Source: Anthostomella pinea (lineage: Eukaryota; Ascomycota; Sordariomycetes; Xylariales; Xylariaceae). From it: a stretch of 64,000 bases of DNA. The notes under the pieces are model-generated. The model did not search any database, was not told the origin of the DNA, and saw nothing but the letters and a program-made list of their open reading frames with translations. The stretch is from assembly GCA_963556695.1 (NCBI GenBank), contig CAUWAG010000004.1:2604001-2668000 (forward strand), given 5' to 3'. Both the position numbers and the translations under genes were made by a program. Below are positions 33,299 through 44,816 of the stretch, piece after piece (position 1 is the stretch's first letter; each line of letters opens with the position of its first letter).

Positions 33299-33980
33299 AT
33301 GCCCAACCGCTTCGAGGACCGCGACGTCGGCCCAGCCTCCCTGGGCGGGCTGCTGTCCTTCCCTTTCTCCCCGCGTGTAGCCCCCAACCGGTTCACGAGG
33401 GCAGCCATGACAGAGTACCTCACGGTTTGGGGTCACGACAACATGGTCGCAAGCGGCATCCACGACACGGCGCTCACGAAGCTGTACGGGCACTGGGACC
33501 GCGGAGCCTGGGTCGTTGTTCACCGAGTTCGCCAAGGCCATCGTGCCGCACGTGAGGCGCTGAGGCGTATGAATTGCTTTACAACCAGCTGGGACGCAAG
33601 GCGGTGGGCGCGATGCGATGGTGGACGCGCTGCGCAGCGGGCTCGAAGGCAGCGGGATAGCGCGAGTCAGCGCCATGGAGCCAGTGTTGCCGCCGGAGAT
33701 CCTGCTTGTCGGCCCGAGGAGTTGCATCAAAGCCAAAGGCGTCGTGAATGACGAGAAAGACATTGGATCTGTACTGGCCAGTGGCAGATGGGGCTGAATC
33801 AGCCACGGTCAGGAGCCGATCGATCCATCAGACCAAGAGTCTTTCGATGCTTTCCTCGAGGACTTTGCGGCTTGGGTCGCCTCGTTACCAGCAATGACGT
33901 TGAAGGAGCCGCACGGTCATGTCTCGATTCGATCGACGAAGGTCATACCATACGGGGTAATCGCGGCACTGCCGGTGTGA
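33299..33980 (+). pseudogene. Old Yellow Enzyme (NADH:flavin oxidoreductase), eroded
   Basis: The first 75 codons are a good N-terminus of the fungal OYE family: LGGLLSFPFSPRVAPNRFTR, AAMTEYLTVWG and TKLYGHWDRGAWVVV. The TIM-barrel core with the flavin- and substrate-binding residues is then missing. A few codons (SFTEFAKAIVPHVR, another frame) lead to C-terminal OYE-like sequence, MVDALRSGLEGSGIARVSAM then EPVLPPEILLVG. A stop follows, then a further frame, DQESFDAFLEDFAAWVASLP, to TGA 33978-33980. At least two frameshifts, one internal stop and a large deletion make this a relic. An intact OYE is usually over 350 aa. Confidence 0.8.
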
Positions 33981-34707
33981 TACTGTGAAAAGCCATGGCA
34001 TATAGATGTCCATACTACCTTGAAAAGCTGATGAATGCTGGTACTTGTAATACCTTTCTCGGAGCTTCCAGATGCCTGAGACATTCTTAAGCGTAGCCTC
34101 CCAACTGAGAGTCACAGCTGGCCTTCAGACCATCTAGGATCCAAGCGCATGGTACACTGTAGCTTGAGTTCGCTAACAACGATCAACGCCCAGGGCGTAT
34201 TCGAATGTATCACCAAATCCGGTCGTAAAGTCTTATACAATTCGCCTGCACAAAGTCATATGTACAGAGGTTAATTCCAAGAGAAGACCGGTATAGGACC
34301 CGTCGCGAGTGGCGCTTGATAGTCCGACCGTCACTTTGTGAACTTACGCCAGTGTCACGCCAGGTCGTGCTGACATTGCACGGTTCGTTAATGCCATTTT
34401 CAACCAAACTGGGTGATCTGCGGCTCTGCTTCACCAAACAGAGGGTCGCGCAGAAGTCGGCAACTAATCGTAGCCAACCCTCAGTTAAAGACAACTTGGC
34501 CAGCTTTGGTGGGTGTCTCGCAACACCAGCTCCATGTAGGAATTCGTCAAATCTCCAGAGAGCAATCGGATGTCTGAATCGTTAAGAAGGTCATATTGGG
34601 CGAGAATGTCCACCACGACTGAATTGATGGGAATGGTGCTCCCGAGATAACACGCCCTGGGGCGTGGGCGGGTTCTGGTCGGTCTATTTTAGGTCGTGAC
34701 GTGTTCA
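33981..34707. other. Intergenic, 3' side of GYP1
   Basis: No gene is seen; it includes the 3' UTR of the minus-strand TBC gene. Confidence 0.4.
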
Positions 34708-36874
34708 TTATAACTGAAGGTTCGTAGTTGGAGCTCGACTGGGTCCACTCCTCAAGTGAGCAGACGAGTTTTTGAATAAACTCTGCCATATGTACGCCTC
34801 ACTGAGTAGGAGCTCGATATCTTTCTCGGTCCAGTCTCGCGTTGGCAATGCCTGCAAAAACATCATGATCTCTTGAAAGTCCATCTTGACCAGTTTGGCT
34901 GACCACTTGACGAGGAACGCCGCGCAAACATACAAGTGGAATTCCGAAAACCCTTGCTCCTCGGCCTTTAAACAGTTAGCAGTGACACCTAGAAGAGGCT
35001 GTGAGTTCATACCAGGTATGTATCCCACATGCGAATAGTATTCTGGACACTGATCTCTCTCATGAGGAGACAATTCATCCACCGGAAGCTGAACTGGATG
35101 AATTCGACATTTTCGTTCTCTAGATGCTTGGCAAGGCCTTCGTCGATCCTAGCGGTAAGGTCCCGAAGTGCAGCAACTTGTCTTTGGATTCCTGGCTGGG
35201 CAACAATGTAGTGATCCTGAATCCCATCCAGTAACTTTGTCAGGCACCAGAACGAATCGGCTTCCACCGCGTCCAGCACCGCTTTCGGCAGTTGACCTGG
35301 ATCCATGCCGCTCTCGATGTTGAAATCAGTGATATAAGAGCCCAGGAAGACCTGCCAGAACGGGGAAACCAAATCATTGATCCCTTGAACATACCCACTC
35401 GCTGGGTGCCGGATAGCCCAAAGGTATAAAATTCGCTCCAACGACCGTTGAGTTGCCTCGTAGCTATAAAGTTCGATGTGTGGATTGGTTCTGGGTACGT
35501 CAATACTGATCTGATGCCATACAGCTTCATCGAGGCCTCTTGAGCGGCCACTCGGGGCAGGGTTCGTGCCGCCACGTTCAAAAGCTTGCCGGACTCCGTC
35601 GAGGTATTCCTTTCGCTTGCGCTCGAGCGTTGCCACACGCCGTTCACTACTAGTGGGCAGGTAGCTGAGGAGAAGCTGCCAGGTTATAGCGCGGACTTCT
35701 TTTGGAACACCACCCCACGCAAGAGCCCTCAAATCTGTCAGCGGTATTGTCGTGGCTTGGAGGATCTTTTTGAACTTGTTGATTTTCGTGACCCGAGAGT
35801 TGATGGCGTCGATTTCCTTCGGCGTAGCATTGGCTGGAGTAGCGGGGTGATCGATGAGATGTAGGGCATTGGCTGGATCTGCTCAGGGTTAACATCCATT
35901 CAACTAACAAGAGCTGAGGGAGAAGAAACCTTTAAGGATGTCTTTGTATTGCGGCCTCAATATTTTCCCTTCGCTCTTCTTCGGCATCGGATAAGCCGCT
36001 GCCGGCCTTTCAATCGCTATATCGGCGCTGTCAGAGAAGCGTCGAGTATTGAAGCCAAGAGCAGTCTCGAGAGGTGCCGGATGGCCTCGAGATGTAAGGC
36101 TACTACCGCCTTGAGCAGCTGCTTTGCGGCGAGTTCGGCGTTGCATGTTTGATAGGCTAGGCAAGCCGAAGTCGTCTCCATCGTCATCTTCGTAGCCGAG
36201 CATATCTCCCCCCTCCGGGTCTTCTACATTCCAGTCGGAGTTCGTGTTCGAGAGAAAGTGAAAGTAGGACTTCAAGGGAGGAGAGGATGGACCTCCAGAA
36301 GACTTGGGCGGCGGAGAACCAACGTCACTATTTCGAGCCTTTTGCGAAGACGAGGATGGGGGAGTCTTCGGTCGAGACGAAGGACCGGATACGTGACTGG
36401 GTTGCGGTGAGTAAACGGCGTGGCTGAACGACTCCGAGGGTCCAATACGCACAGATTGTCGAACTTCAGCATGTCCGCATGGGAATAGGCTGCCCCCACC
36501 ACCATATTCGGATCGCGACCTGTTCGTTTCGGGGTTGCCTCTCGTTGGGGGCGCCAGAACGGCGAGGTGGACCTGGGACTGAGCTTTAGTTTCACATCTT
36601 GATGATGACCCAAGAGGACAAACGCGGAACCTACTCAGATCTATCTGTTGGCAGATGTCAAGTCAGCATATCGATCCATCTCGTGTCATAGATGCTAAGG
36701 TAACAAGCGCATGCTCTCGGCGGCTTTCGAGCCATTGGACGGACTTACCGACCTGGACCATCTCCTGTTATACGTCATCGTCAGCGGCTGGGTGCTCTTT
36801 GAGCATCTCTCTGGAGGCGTGAAAGAGCGTACCTGCTGTGGTGTTTTCTTGCCGCTGCCCGAAGACGAAAACAT
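34708..36874 (-). CDS. GYP1: TBC-domain Rab GTPase-activating protein, GYP1-like
   Basis: Minus-strand exons are 36874-36833 (MFSSSGSGKKTPQQ), a 16-nt microexon 36764-36749, 36630-35930, 35878-35013 and 34965-34708. GYP1 accelerates GTP hydrolysis on Golgi Ypt1/Sec4-type Rabs. The N-terminal 200 residues are Ser/Pro-rich. The TBC domain runs from LRALAWGGVPKEVRAITWQL to the C-terminus. It shows the arginine-finger motif in an IxxDxxRT context (ISIDVPRTNPH), the glutamine-finger motif GYVQGINDL, and RWMNCLLMREI. It ends WQSLFKNSSAHLR plus a short tail. Within exon 3 the reading frame shifts between DPNMVVGAAYSHADMLKFDN and VRIGPSESFSHAVYSPQPSH at about 36450-36510. Either a short 58-nt intron with an unusual GTCGCG donor (removed before TTCGACAATC) or a frameshift explains it. 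Confidence 0.87.
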
Positions 36875-37528
36875 GGCCGGCGAAGTATTCAGAAGACTCA
36901 CGAGCGCATGGTACTGCAGGCTGTTATGGCATGGTGTTGTCCTCAATGGTAGGATCAACCCGGGAGTGGCAGGCCCATACTATCTGAGTCGCATTGCTAC
37001 ACCGATGGCCGATCACTTGTCCGCGCCGGCCTTGCCCCTCAGCCCCTCCCTCGGCTCTGGGCCCATCGCCTGGCACCTGCAGGCACCCGTGGCTGATGGA
37101 TGTAGGCAAGCCACGCCACACAAATAGTGGATATGTGCACATGCAGCCCCCACAAAGAACCAGCAGCTTCGACCAATCACGTTAATTAAAGAACTGGTCT
37201 GTGCTTGGCCTTGGCCCACCTCGGCGAGTCGCAACTCCCAATTGGATCAAGCTTCTCTCCAAGTTTCCTCAGCAGCTGGCACCTTTCTTTCGTCTCCATC
37301 CTTCATCAGCATCAACACCCATCACCAAGTGCATTTTGCCTATAACACGATTCTCTACTCGGCGACGTGCTATCACTTCTCGCCTCTGATTGAAGAGTCT
37401 CCATCTGGCCATCAGATAGAGTCTGAACTCCCACGACATTCGCCGAAACCGAGTCCCCCAGTCCTTCCAGTACTCCCAATCAGCGCCTTGCCTATCTACG
37501 AGGCCGACAATTCCAGGCATCTTTGATC
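36875..37528. other. Divergent promoter region between GYP1 and HRP1
   Basis: A 654-bp spacer between divergently transcribed genes that probably share promoter sequence. The side toward 37529 has a C/T-rich leader. Confidence 0.45.
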
Positions 37529-40500
37529 ATGGCGGAACCCGAGAATTTCGATGAAGATCTTTTTGCCGATCTGTCAGTACCTCCCTGAGACGAATCCCGT
37601 CTCTTCTCAAACGACTTCTGTGTCGCGCATTATATCCCCAAACCGCCGACTTACTGACTCGACGCAGCTATGATGACAACGATGCCGCTGCGCCAGCGAC
37701 CGCGCCTGCTGCGCCAGCTGCACCGGCGCAATCCCAGCCGTCAGAAGCAATCACGCACCCCGAATACGAGCAAGCATCCGAGGATGTAGCTCAGAGCACT
37801 GAAGAGAATGGATACGGCAACGACTACCATGAGGACAACTACGATGACGACGACGACGTAGACTTCAACCTAGGAAATGGAACCACTAGCATGACCGCAG
37901 CGCCCGTGAAGCAAGAGGAGGCGCATACTCCCACCTACCATCATACAACCAGAGGCCCCAGTGCTAAGGAGGATGGGTAAGTGATTTCGTTTTTTTACCC
38001 CAGTTTTGTCTTGCTTCACCCTATGTCGTATCAGCCACGAGTCGAGATCTTCTCTGCTTGAAGGTTATCCCTATTCTTTGCCGCCTGGATCGATTTGCAG
38101 CCGAAGCAGCCTAGAGCATGCCGTGACGTCCAGGCTAGTGTATTGGGAACTCAATCGCCTGGTCGCGGTGTCCCAACTGAACATAATCATGGTATGGTGC
38201 CTTGGGGTTTGGCCGGAGGGGTTTGGACATGAGAACACCTTGTCTGGCTAGCTGGCTCCGAATAAGAGGTCGTCATGGTGCAAGTCGGTCGACGTTCGAA
38301 ATGCAGGCCCAAGATCTCCGTACTGTCCAAGCTTCAAAGATGCATCGCAAAGCAAGAGAAAGAGAAGATGAGATGCAGGAGGATTCACAATGCTTGCTAC
38401 CTGGGAGAGCCAACGATAAATCCGACCATAGCCAGTACACAAGAACGCTACTGCCTTCATAACCATCCATCCAAGATAGGCTCATAAAGCTCGACGAGGA
38501 CGTGGTTCTCAGGGGCTGTAACAAACATTGGCAGCGAATAGCGCTCGAGGTTCATAACCTAGCTTCGCGATAGCAAAGAGACGAGAGCAAATTCGACAAC
38601 ATTTCGGACATCATCCGCTGCCTTCCCTAGTCTCTTTGAGCAGTGCTGTCTGTCGCCTCCCCTGGGATCTCACCAGTGGCTCAATCATCCGTCCACACTA
38701 AGAACTGCGCGCACGCACACAACCGTCAATACCATCAACTACCATGGATGTACGCAAGAACACGGAGGAGGAGGAGGAGGAGGAGTACATCCCCTTAACC
38801 TCGGACTGCGAAGATTTCGAGGACGGAGACACCGTTTCAATGACTACATCAATCTGCAAGACGGGGATCTCGGCTCACACGGCTGATCGCATAGGCGGTG
38901 AATACACAAGGTCTGGGATGGCGTATGGAGCTGTTATTGACGCGCGCCCTCGGTTGGAGGATGTACAAGACACCCTCAGCATGTTTGCTCAAGTGACAAT
39001 CATCTCCGCTGAGACCATCCAGACAGACTCCACCACGCTCTGGCTTGTTTGATCGTGGCGCTGCATTGACACAAGTTTGCAATCATTTGTTATGCATGGT
39101 AGGCTGACCATGGATTTCGTGCAGGAAAATGTTCATTGGCGGGTTGAACTGGGAGACAACAGACGGTAAGGAAACCTAAACTGCAAACCCGACCATTTCC
39201 GTTTGCCAAGTATTAATCGGTCTTTGATCATTAGACTCCCTTCGCGACTACTTCTCCCAATTTGGTGAGGTTACTGAGTGTACGGTTATGAGAGACGGCG
39301 CCACTGGACGGTCGCGAGGCTTCGGATTCTTGACCTTTAAGGACCCCAAGACGGTGAACATTGTTATGGTCAAGGAACACTTCCTGGATGGTAAACTTGT
39401 AAGTGTTGCGTCTGTTCATTAACCCAACGGAACCTGTTGACTAAGTATATCACAGATCGACCCGAAGCGTGCTATCCCGAGAGATGAGCAAGAGAAGACG
39501 TCCAAGATCTTCGTGGGCGGCGTAAGCCAGGACACGACCGAGAATGAGTTCAAGGAATACTTTGCACAGTTTGGCCGGGTAGTTGACGCGACGCTTATGA
39601 TGGACAAGGACACCGGCCGCCCCAGAGGTTTTGGGTTCGTCACATTCGAGAGCGAGGCTGGAGTCGATGCGTGCCTCAGCACCCACTTGGAGATACACGG
39701 AAAGCCTATCGAAGTCAAGAAAGCTCAGCCCAGAGGTAACATGCGGGAGGAGGAGGAGGCTTCGAGACGTGGCAAGTTTAAGAAAGGCGGCATGGACGAC
39801 CAGGGAGCCAACCAGAACCAGATGGCCAACCAAATGGGCCAAGGAGGAATGACACCTCAATCGATGGCCCAGTACATGCAACGAATGCAACAGTACATGA
39901 CCATGATGCAGCAGCAGATGGCCATGAACAGAGGCATGGCCGGGGGAATGGGAGCCATGAACCCAGCGATGATGCAAATGATGCAGATTCAACAAATGCA
40001 GCAGCAAATGGCCCAAGGAGGAGGCGGAGCCAACCCTGGGAACAACCCTATGGCCGGCATGGCCGGCATGGCGAATATGAACCCAGCCATGATGCAGCAA
40101 ATGCAGAACCAGATGATGGGTAATGGCGGCGCTGGCCAAGCTCAAGGTCAGGGCAACGACGATCAACAAGGCTTCAACGACTACAACAACCAGCAGCAGA
40201 TGTACAACCAGCGAGGTGGTGGAGGCAGACGGGGTGGTCGTGGTGCTTATAACCAGAACTACGGCAACATGGCTGGTGGCGGTGGTGGCGGCGGCGGTGA
40301 CCCTACATCTTGGGAAGGAATGTACGACGACGTTCCCCAGCCCAACGCCAACCCGGGAGGCCGAGGAGGCTTCCACCGAAACCGAGGCAGCTACGGACAT
40401 CACAGTCCTGCACCAAGCGATCCGACCCAGGCGCCCCCTCCGAACGCGCCCACGGGCCCCAAGAATGCTGGCCGACCAGGGGCAAACTATCGCGGCGGTG

Positions 40501-40541
40501 GACGAGGAGGTAACCGCGGTTACCACCCCTATGGTCGCTAG
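37529..40541 (+). CDS. HRP1: Two-RRM heterogeneous nuclear RNP, HRP1/Nab4-like
   Basis: Five exons, 37529-37572, 37668-37976, 39125-39165, 39235-39398 and 39456-40541, give 547 aa. Yeast Hrp1 is the CF IB subunit that binds UA-rich polyadenylation elements and shuttles mRNA; this role is inferred by family. The N-terminus is acidic and Ala/Pro-rich ([20 protein letters not shown]). RRM1 (about 118-190) has RNP2 MFIGGLNW and RNP1 [13 protein letters not shown]2 (about 203-280) has [10 protein letters not shown] and [10 protein letters not shown]. The C-terminus is a long Met/Gln/Gly/Asn-rich low-complexity region with RGG repeats ([31 protein letters not shown]), likely methylated and condensate-prone. 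The second intron is 1,148 nt, far longer than all others here. Confidence 0.93.
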
Positions 40542-42630
40542 TACCACCAGAAGGCCTAGGACCCTTCAGGTTCCTCCTCGTCACCAGCATCCCCTGAAGT
40601 ATGATGCCCCCTTACAACCTGACGGCTACAACACCTGGTTCCCGGTTTGCCTCGTAGCGCTCTCACTGCGAGGATCTTCACCTTTGGTCTGCCTAGGAGT
40701 CTTCCTGTGGGAATTCTCCCCTGTCTAGGTCTACTGGCGGTTGACACATCACGGTCGATCTGCTTTCATCGGCCCCGCGCCAAAACTCTTGCAGATGAAC
40801 TCCTTCATCTGCGTGTACTCATAATTACGGCTTGTGCATACCCTTTATATCCGGCATTCTCCAGGACTCGAGAGTTTTTCAAGGGCTCGCCGCGATCGGA
40901 CATGGTCGGCCTTCGTTCGACGTTTTGAGAGAAACCGGCATCTCCCTCTGCGTCTGTCCATGGCCTTTCATACAGGAGGATGCGGAATGGTCATTGAAGC
41001 TGCTGCGGCGAAGGCAGAGCTTGCAGATGACATCACTAATTACTTCATTTGCGCGCGCGTCTGGCGCATCCGTCCTGCGTGTGTGTGTGGAAAAGGCGGC
41101 CGGGCGTTGCAGATGATGCTTCAGATCACGTTCATAGGAAAATACGATGCTTTTCTACCATGCTTTTTCGTGTCGTTTTGCTGGAACTGTAGATGCGCCT
41201 TACGTGTCACTTTGATGATAACAATGGTATAGCAATGCCTTTGCATATTACAGCTGAAGATTTCTGAGGATTGTGCAGGCCCTTGTCTCGCTGTTCATGT
41301 CATGTTGCCTGTTTGATGAGTGTCAGGAGCATCATGTTGCCCTGTTTGATGAGTGATAAGAGCCATCTATGAGGTGGGAGCCACACCATCTATTAATAGG
41401 AGGCTATGCGCTATTTCTGTTCTCTTCTGCGACATGCGCAGCTGCCCAAGCAGACCCGAAAAGGTAGTATCATCTATATCATTGGTAGAGCGGCTTTTCA
41501 ACTACCTTCTCCCGCGCGTTTCATAAATAGAGATATCAAGTCATGAACCCTCAAGGGCGAGATCATCAGCGCGCATTTTGCCACCTATAGTAAGAACAGG
41601 GGCTTCGAGACGAACACGGTAGCTCTTATCAAAACAAAACCCGAGAAGGCCTTTCGCCTGGGGCTGGTATGTTAAGGTGTAGTCGTTGAACAACACCAGC
41701 CAGCAGAAGCATGACGTCACATGTATAAACGAGCCTCAGTCATACTCTTCATGGTCTTTCATCCTAGCTTTGTTGTCAATATAATCCGGTTGTAGTCGAA
41801 TTGGGTAGAGTAATTGGTCTCCATGGGCAATGTCAAGGCAATAGCGCGTCTCTGGAGGCCGCAGTGTAGATGCATGCAGTAACTTAGAGCGTGGCATTGG
41901 ACATTATCATCAACTGTCAATCGCTGTATATGCAAGTACCTTTGCCAATGTCTTTGCCATTTCCTCTCTCAGCTAGTAAATAGTTATCCCCCAGCAGGCT
42001 ACATTCTCGGGGGTAATGTAACAACCCAAGATGGTTCTCACACGGTCAAAGGAAGCACGCACGAGCCTCGGAAGACACAAAGGTCTTTGTGTGGTTGCAT
42101 ATTGCTTCATTGGATGACCAGAGACAGGGAGGTAACCAGCTGGGAGGAATCTTGCACTAGCCTCTGTCTCAAGCCTTTGTTTTGCCCGAAGGAACCCTTC
42201 TAGAACAAACACTGCAGGAAGGAAGTCAGCACGCTGTCGTCACTGCAGGACCCAGGTGCTCTTCCCGCAGTCCACACCCAATTGAATATAAGGTAGCATC
42301 TACCCGGCCCTACTTCTCATCCCAAGCCGGCTGCACCTTCTCGTATACCTAGGTATTCTCAGGGGTACCAACCAGGTCGGGATAAGCACTGGTATCGCAA
42401 GAGCCGGCGTCTACTAACAATTCCAGAATCCAGACTCCAGGCTCCAGAGTCGAAACTGCCCCACCTTCCACCTCAGGACGCTTCCTTTAGTACGAGATAG
42501 CACCACCTATCCCACCTACCGGCACCTACGATAGCTACCCACTTCTATGTTTAGAAGCTATCGTCTTCCCCTCCTCGTCCATCCCACATATCAACCACAT
42601 ACCTAGGCACATACATATCTAGACGGCATC
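40542..42630. other. Long intergenic region, 3' UTR of HRP1 and promoter of PKA-R
   Basis: 2.1 kb without a supportable gene. CCTAGG motifs lie at 42347 and 42602. The 42400-42630 segment is C/A/T-rich leader. I searched it for an exon encoding a dimerisation/docking domain and found none. Confidence 0.45.
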
Positions 42631-43691
42631 ATGTCATCCTTCACAAACCCCTTTGGGCCCTTTGGCGGCGACGCCTCGACCCCTCCCGACGGCTACCCGG
42701 CACAGTACAACTTCAACCGCCGCACCTCCGTGTCGGCCGAGTCGCTGAAGCCCGCCGGCGACGCGAACGACAACTGGACGCCCCCGTCCTATCCCAAGTC
42801 CCAAGAGCAGCTTGATAGGCTCAGGCGCGCCATTGGCGGCAACTTCCTCTTCAACCACCTAGACGACGAGCAGAACGCCCAGATCCTCGGCGCCCTGCAA
42901 GAGAAGCCCATCCCGGCGAAGTCTATCAAGGTACGCCGGCGCACCTGCTGGGGACCGGAAGTAAATGCTAATATCGCTGTTTGCGGCGACGACAGGTCAT
43001 CACCCAGGGCGATGCCGGCGACTACTTCTACATCGTCGAGAAGGGCGCCTTCGACGTCTACGTCAACGACAGCGGCGCCCTGCAACCGGGCATGGACGGC
43101 ATGGGCAACAAGGTGGGCACGATCCAGGCGGGCGGGGCCTTCGGCGAGCTGGCGCTCATGTACAACGCCCCGCGGGCCGCGACGGTCATCTCGACGGAAC
43201 CGGGCTGCACGCTGTGGGCGCTCGACCGCGTGACCTTCCGCCGCATCCTGATGGAGTCGACCTTCGCGCGCCGCCGCCTGTACGAGAGCTTCCTCGAGGA
43301 GGTGCCGCTGCTGTCGACGCTGACGCCCTACGAGCGCTCCAAGATCGCCGACGCCCTCGAGACCCTCAAGTTCCCCGCCGGTCACACCGTCATCCGCCAG
43401 GGCGACATCGGCGAGTCCTTCTACCTGCTCGAGAGCGGCCAGGCCGACGCCTTTATAGACGGCAAGGACCAGTCGGTCAAGCACTACGAGAAGGGCGACT
43501 TCTTCGGCGAGCTCGCGCTCCTGAATGACGCCCCGCGCGCTGCGAGCGTCGTCAGCGCCACGGAGGTCAAGGTGGCCACGCTGGGCAAGAGTGCGTTTCA
43601 GCGGCTGCTCGGTCCCGTCGAGGGTATCATGAGAAGGACCAGATACGAGGGCGTCAAGTCGGGGGTTGAAGACGTCGATCCCCTGGGTTGA
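42631..43691 (+). CDS. cAMP-dependent protein kinase regulatory subunit
   Basis: Two exons, 42631-42930 and 42996-43691, join in phase 0 and give 331 aa. The protein inhibits the PKA catalytic subunit and releases it when cAMP binds. After a short N-terminus (MSSFTNPFGPFGGDASTPPD) comes the pseudosubstrate/autophosphorylation site RRTSVSAES (about 31-39). Two tandem cyclic-nucleotide-binding domains follow. Their phosphate-binding cassettes are FGELALMYNAPRAAT and FGELALLNDAPRAAS, each with the conserved Glu and Arg. It ends FQRLLGPVEGIMRRTRYEGV. No dimerisation/docking helix pair precedes the inhibitor site. The length is shorter than the roughly 380-400 aa usual for filamentous-fungal homologues, so an upstream exon or loss of the domain should be considered. 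Confidence 0.93.
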
Positions 43692-44078
43692 TCAGCATGA
43701 TACACACGCACATTGGAGTCTTTGGTGGAACATTGTCGGCAGCATGGAATGAATGCAGGCTGGGGCATGCATGGCTGGGGCATGCATGGCTGGTAGTTTG
43801 CACGCAAAGCAGGAATTGGGATTGTCATGGTTTGGTCGTGGAGGCGTTTGTGGGATTACCCTCGCTTTCATACTGAGTTGGGCCTCTTTCACGATAGAAT
43901 GATACCGCAGGAAGACAAAACTGCATGATTATTACGACATGTTGCATTCGCCAAACTGTCTACGTGACTTGGTATCATGATTTGTAACGCCCTCCTGACC
44001 AGACACGAGCTGGAAGCCCAGTTTGCCGTTCCTTCCTTCATTCATATCCAGCAAACAACCACAGCGGCGGTGCCCCTG
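43692..44078. other. Convergent spacer
   Basis: Holds 3' UTRs. A short direct repeat, GGCATGCATGGCTGGG, is doubled at 43763-43791. Confidence 0.5.
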
Positions 44079-44816
44079 TCACGCAGCAGCACCCCTCTGC
44101 CTCTCCAGCACCTGCAGCCTCATCCCCTCGGTCGCGACCTCCGTCTCCAGCACCCTGCCCACGCTGCGCCGCCACGCCCCCTCCAGCCCCGCCAGCTCGC
44201 CGCCGACCTCGTCCTGGACGCGGCGGCGCGCAATATTAACAATATCGACCTCGCGCCGGGCGGCCTCGAGCTCGCGCTCCAGCGCCGCCAGCTCGGCCTC
44301 GAGCTGCCAGTTGCCCACCAGCCACGCGTTGCGGCCGAACCGCTCTAGGAGTTGTAGGTGCGTCTGCCGCCCGCTCAGGTAGGCGTCGGCCGTGTAGGCA
44401 CGCGCGAGCGATTTCTGTAAATCTGTGGCTGAGGTTGGGGTGTCTTCTTCTTGCGTCTCGTACCGCGACTGGTCGATGGCGGCTAAGGGGGTTTGCCCGG
44501 AGGCGATGCGGGCGTGTTCTTGTGTTATTAGGGGGCTGAATTGGGATTCGACTGCTGGTGGGAGGGTGGATGGGGATGGGGATGTGGATGGGGTGGTGGA
44601 GAGCTCGGCGTCGATGAGGGCTTGGGCGGCTGCGCGCTCGGCTTGGGTGGGCTCTGGGTCGATGTCTGGGAGGGAGGTGATGGTCAGTTTGGTTTGCGGC
44701 TGTTTGGAGGGTGGTCTGGGGGCTTCAATGGCTGCGAGTTGGCTTGGGTGGGTAGCTGGTGGGAGGAGGGTCTTACATGGTAAGGACTCGTGGACGGTGG
44801 TGCGTATGGACGACAT
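44079..44816 (-). CDS. Pre-mRNA-splicing factor SPF27/Cwf7 (BCAS2 family)
   Basis: The continuous frame is open for 245 aa, but family conservation favours two exons, 44816-44777 and 44665-44079, giving 208 aa. The 111-nt intron has a GTAAGA donor and CCCAG acceptor, and splicing creates HESLPYIDPEPTQAERAAAQ, the typical BCAS2-family start. The protein belongs to the Prp19/NineTeen complex that activates the spliceosome. The rest is Ala/Glu/Arg-rich helix with likely coiled coil (ELAALERELEAARREVDIVN), ending with LQVLERQRGAAA. Because the intron is open in frame, a retained-intron product of 245 aa is also possible. Confidence 0.88.
   Translation of the reverse strand: MSSIRTTVHESLPCKTLLPPATHPSQLAAIEAPRPPSKQPQTKLTITSLPDIDPEPTQAERAAAQALIDAELSTTPSTSPSPSTLPPAVESQFSPLITQEHARIASGQTPLAAIDQSRYETQEEDTPTSATDLQKSLARAYTADAYLSGRQTHLQLLERFGRNAWLVGNWQLEAELAALERELEAARREVDIVNIARRRVQDEVGGELAGLEGAWRRSVGRVLETEVATEGMRLQVLERQRGAAA

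Noticed and set aside
38744..39052. 102-aa acidic open frame inside the long HRP1 intron
   Set aside because: It lies wholly within a well-supported intron, has a simple EEEEE repeat start and no recognised domain. It is kept only as a remark on the intron.
39450..40547. 365-codon open frame antisense to HRP1
   Set aside because: It is the reverse of the Gln/Met/Gly-rich low-complexity exon, which lacks stops in other frames by composition. RRM conservation fixes the sense strand.
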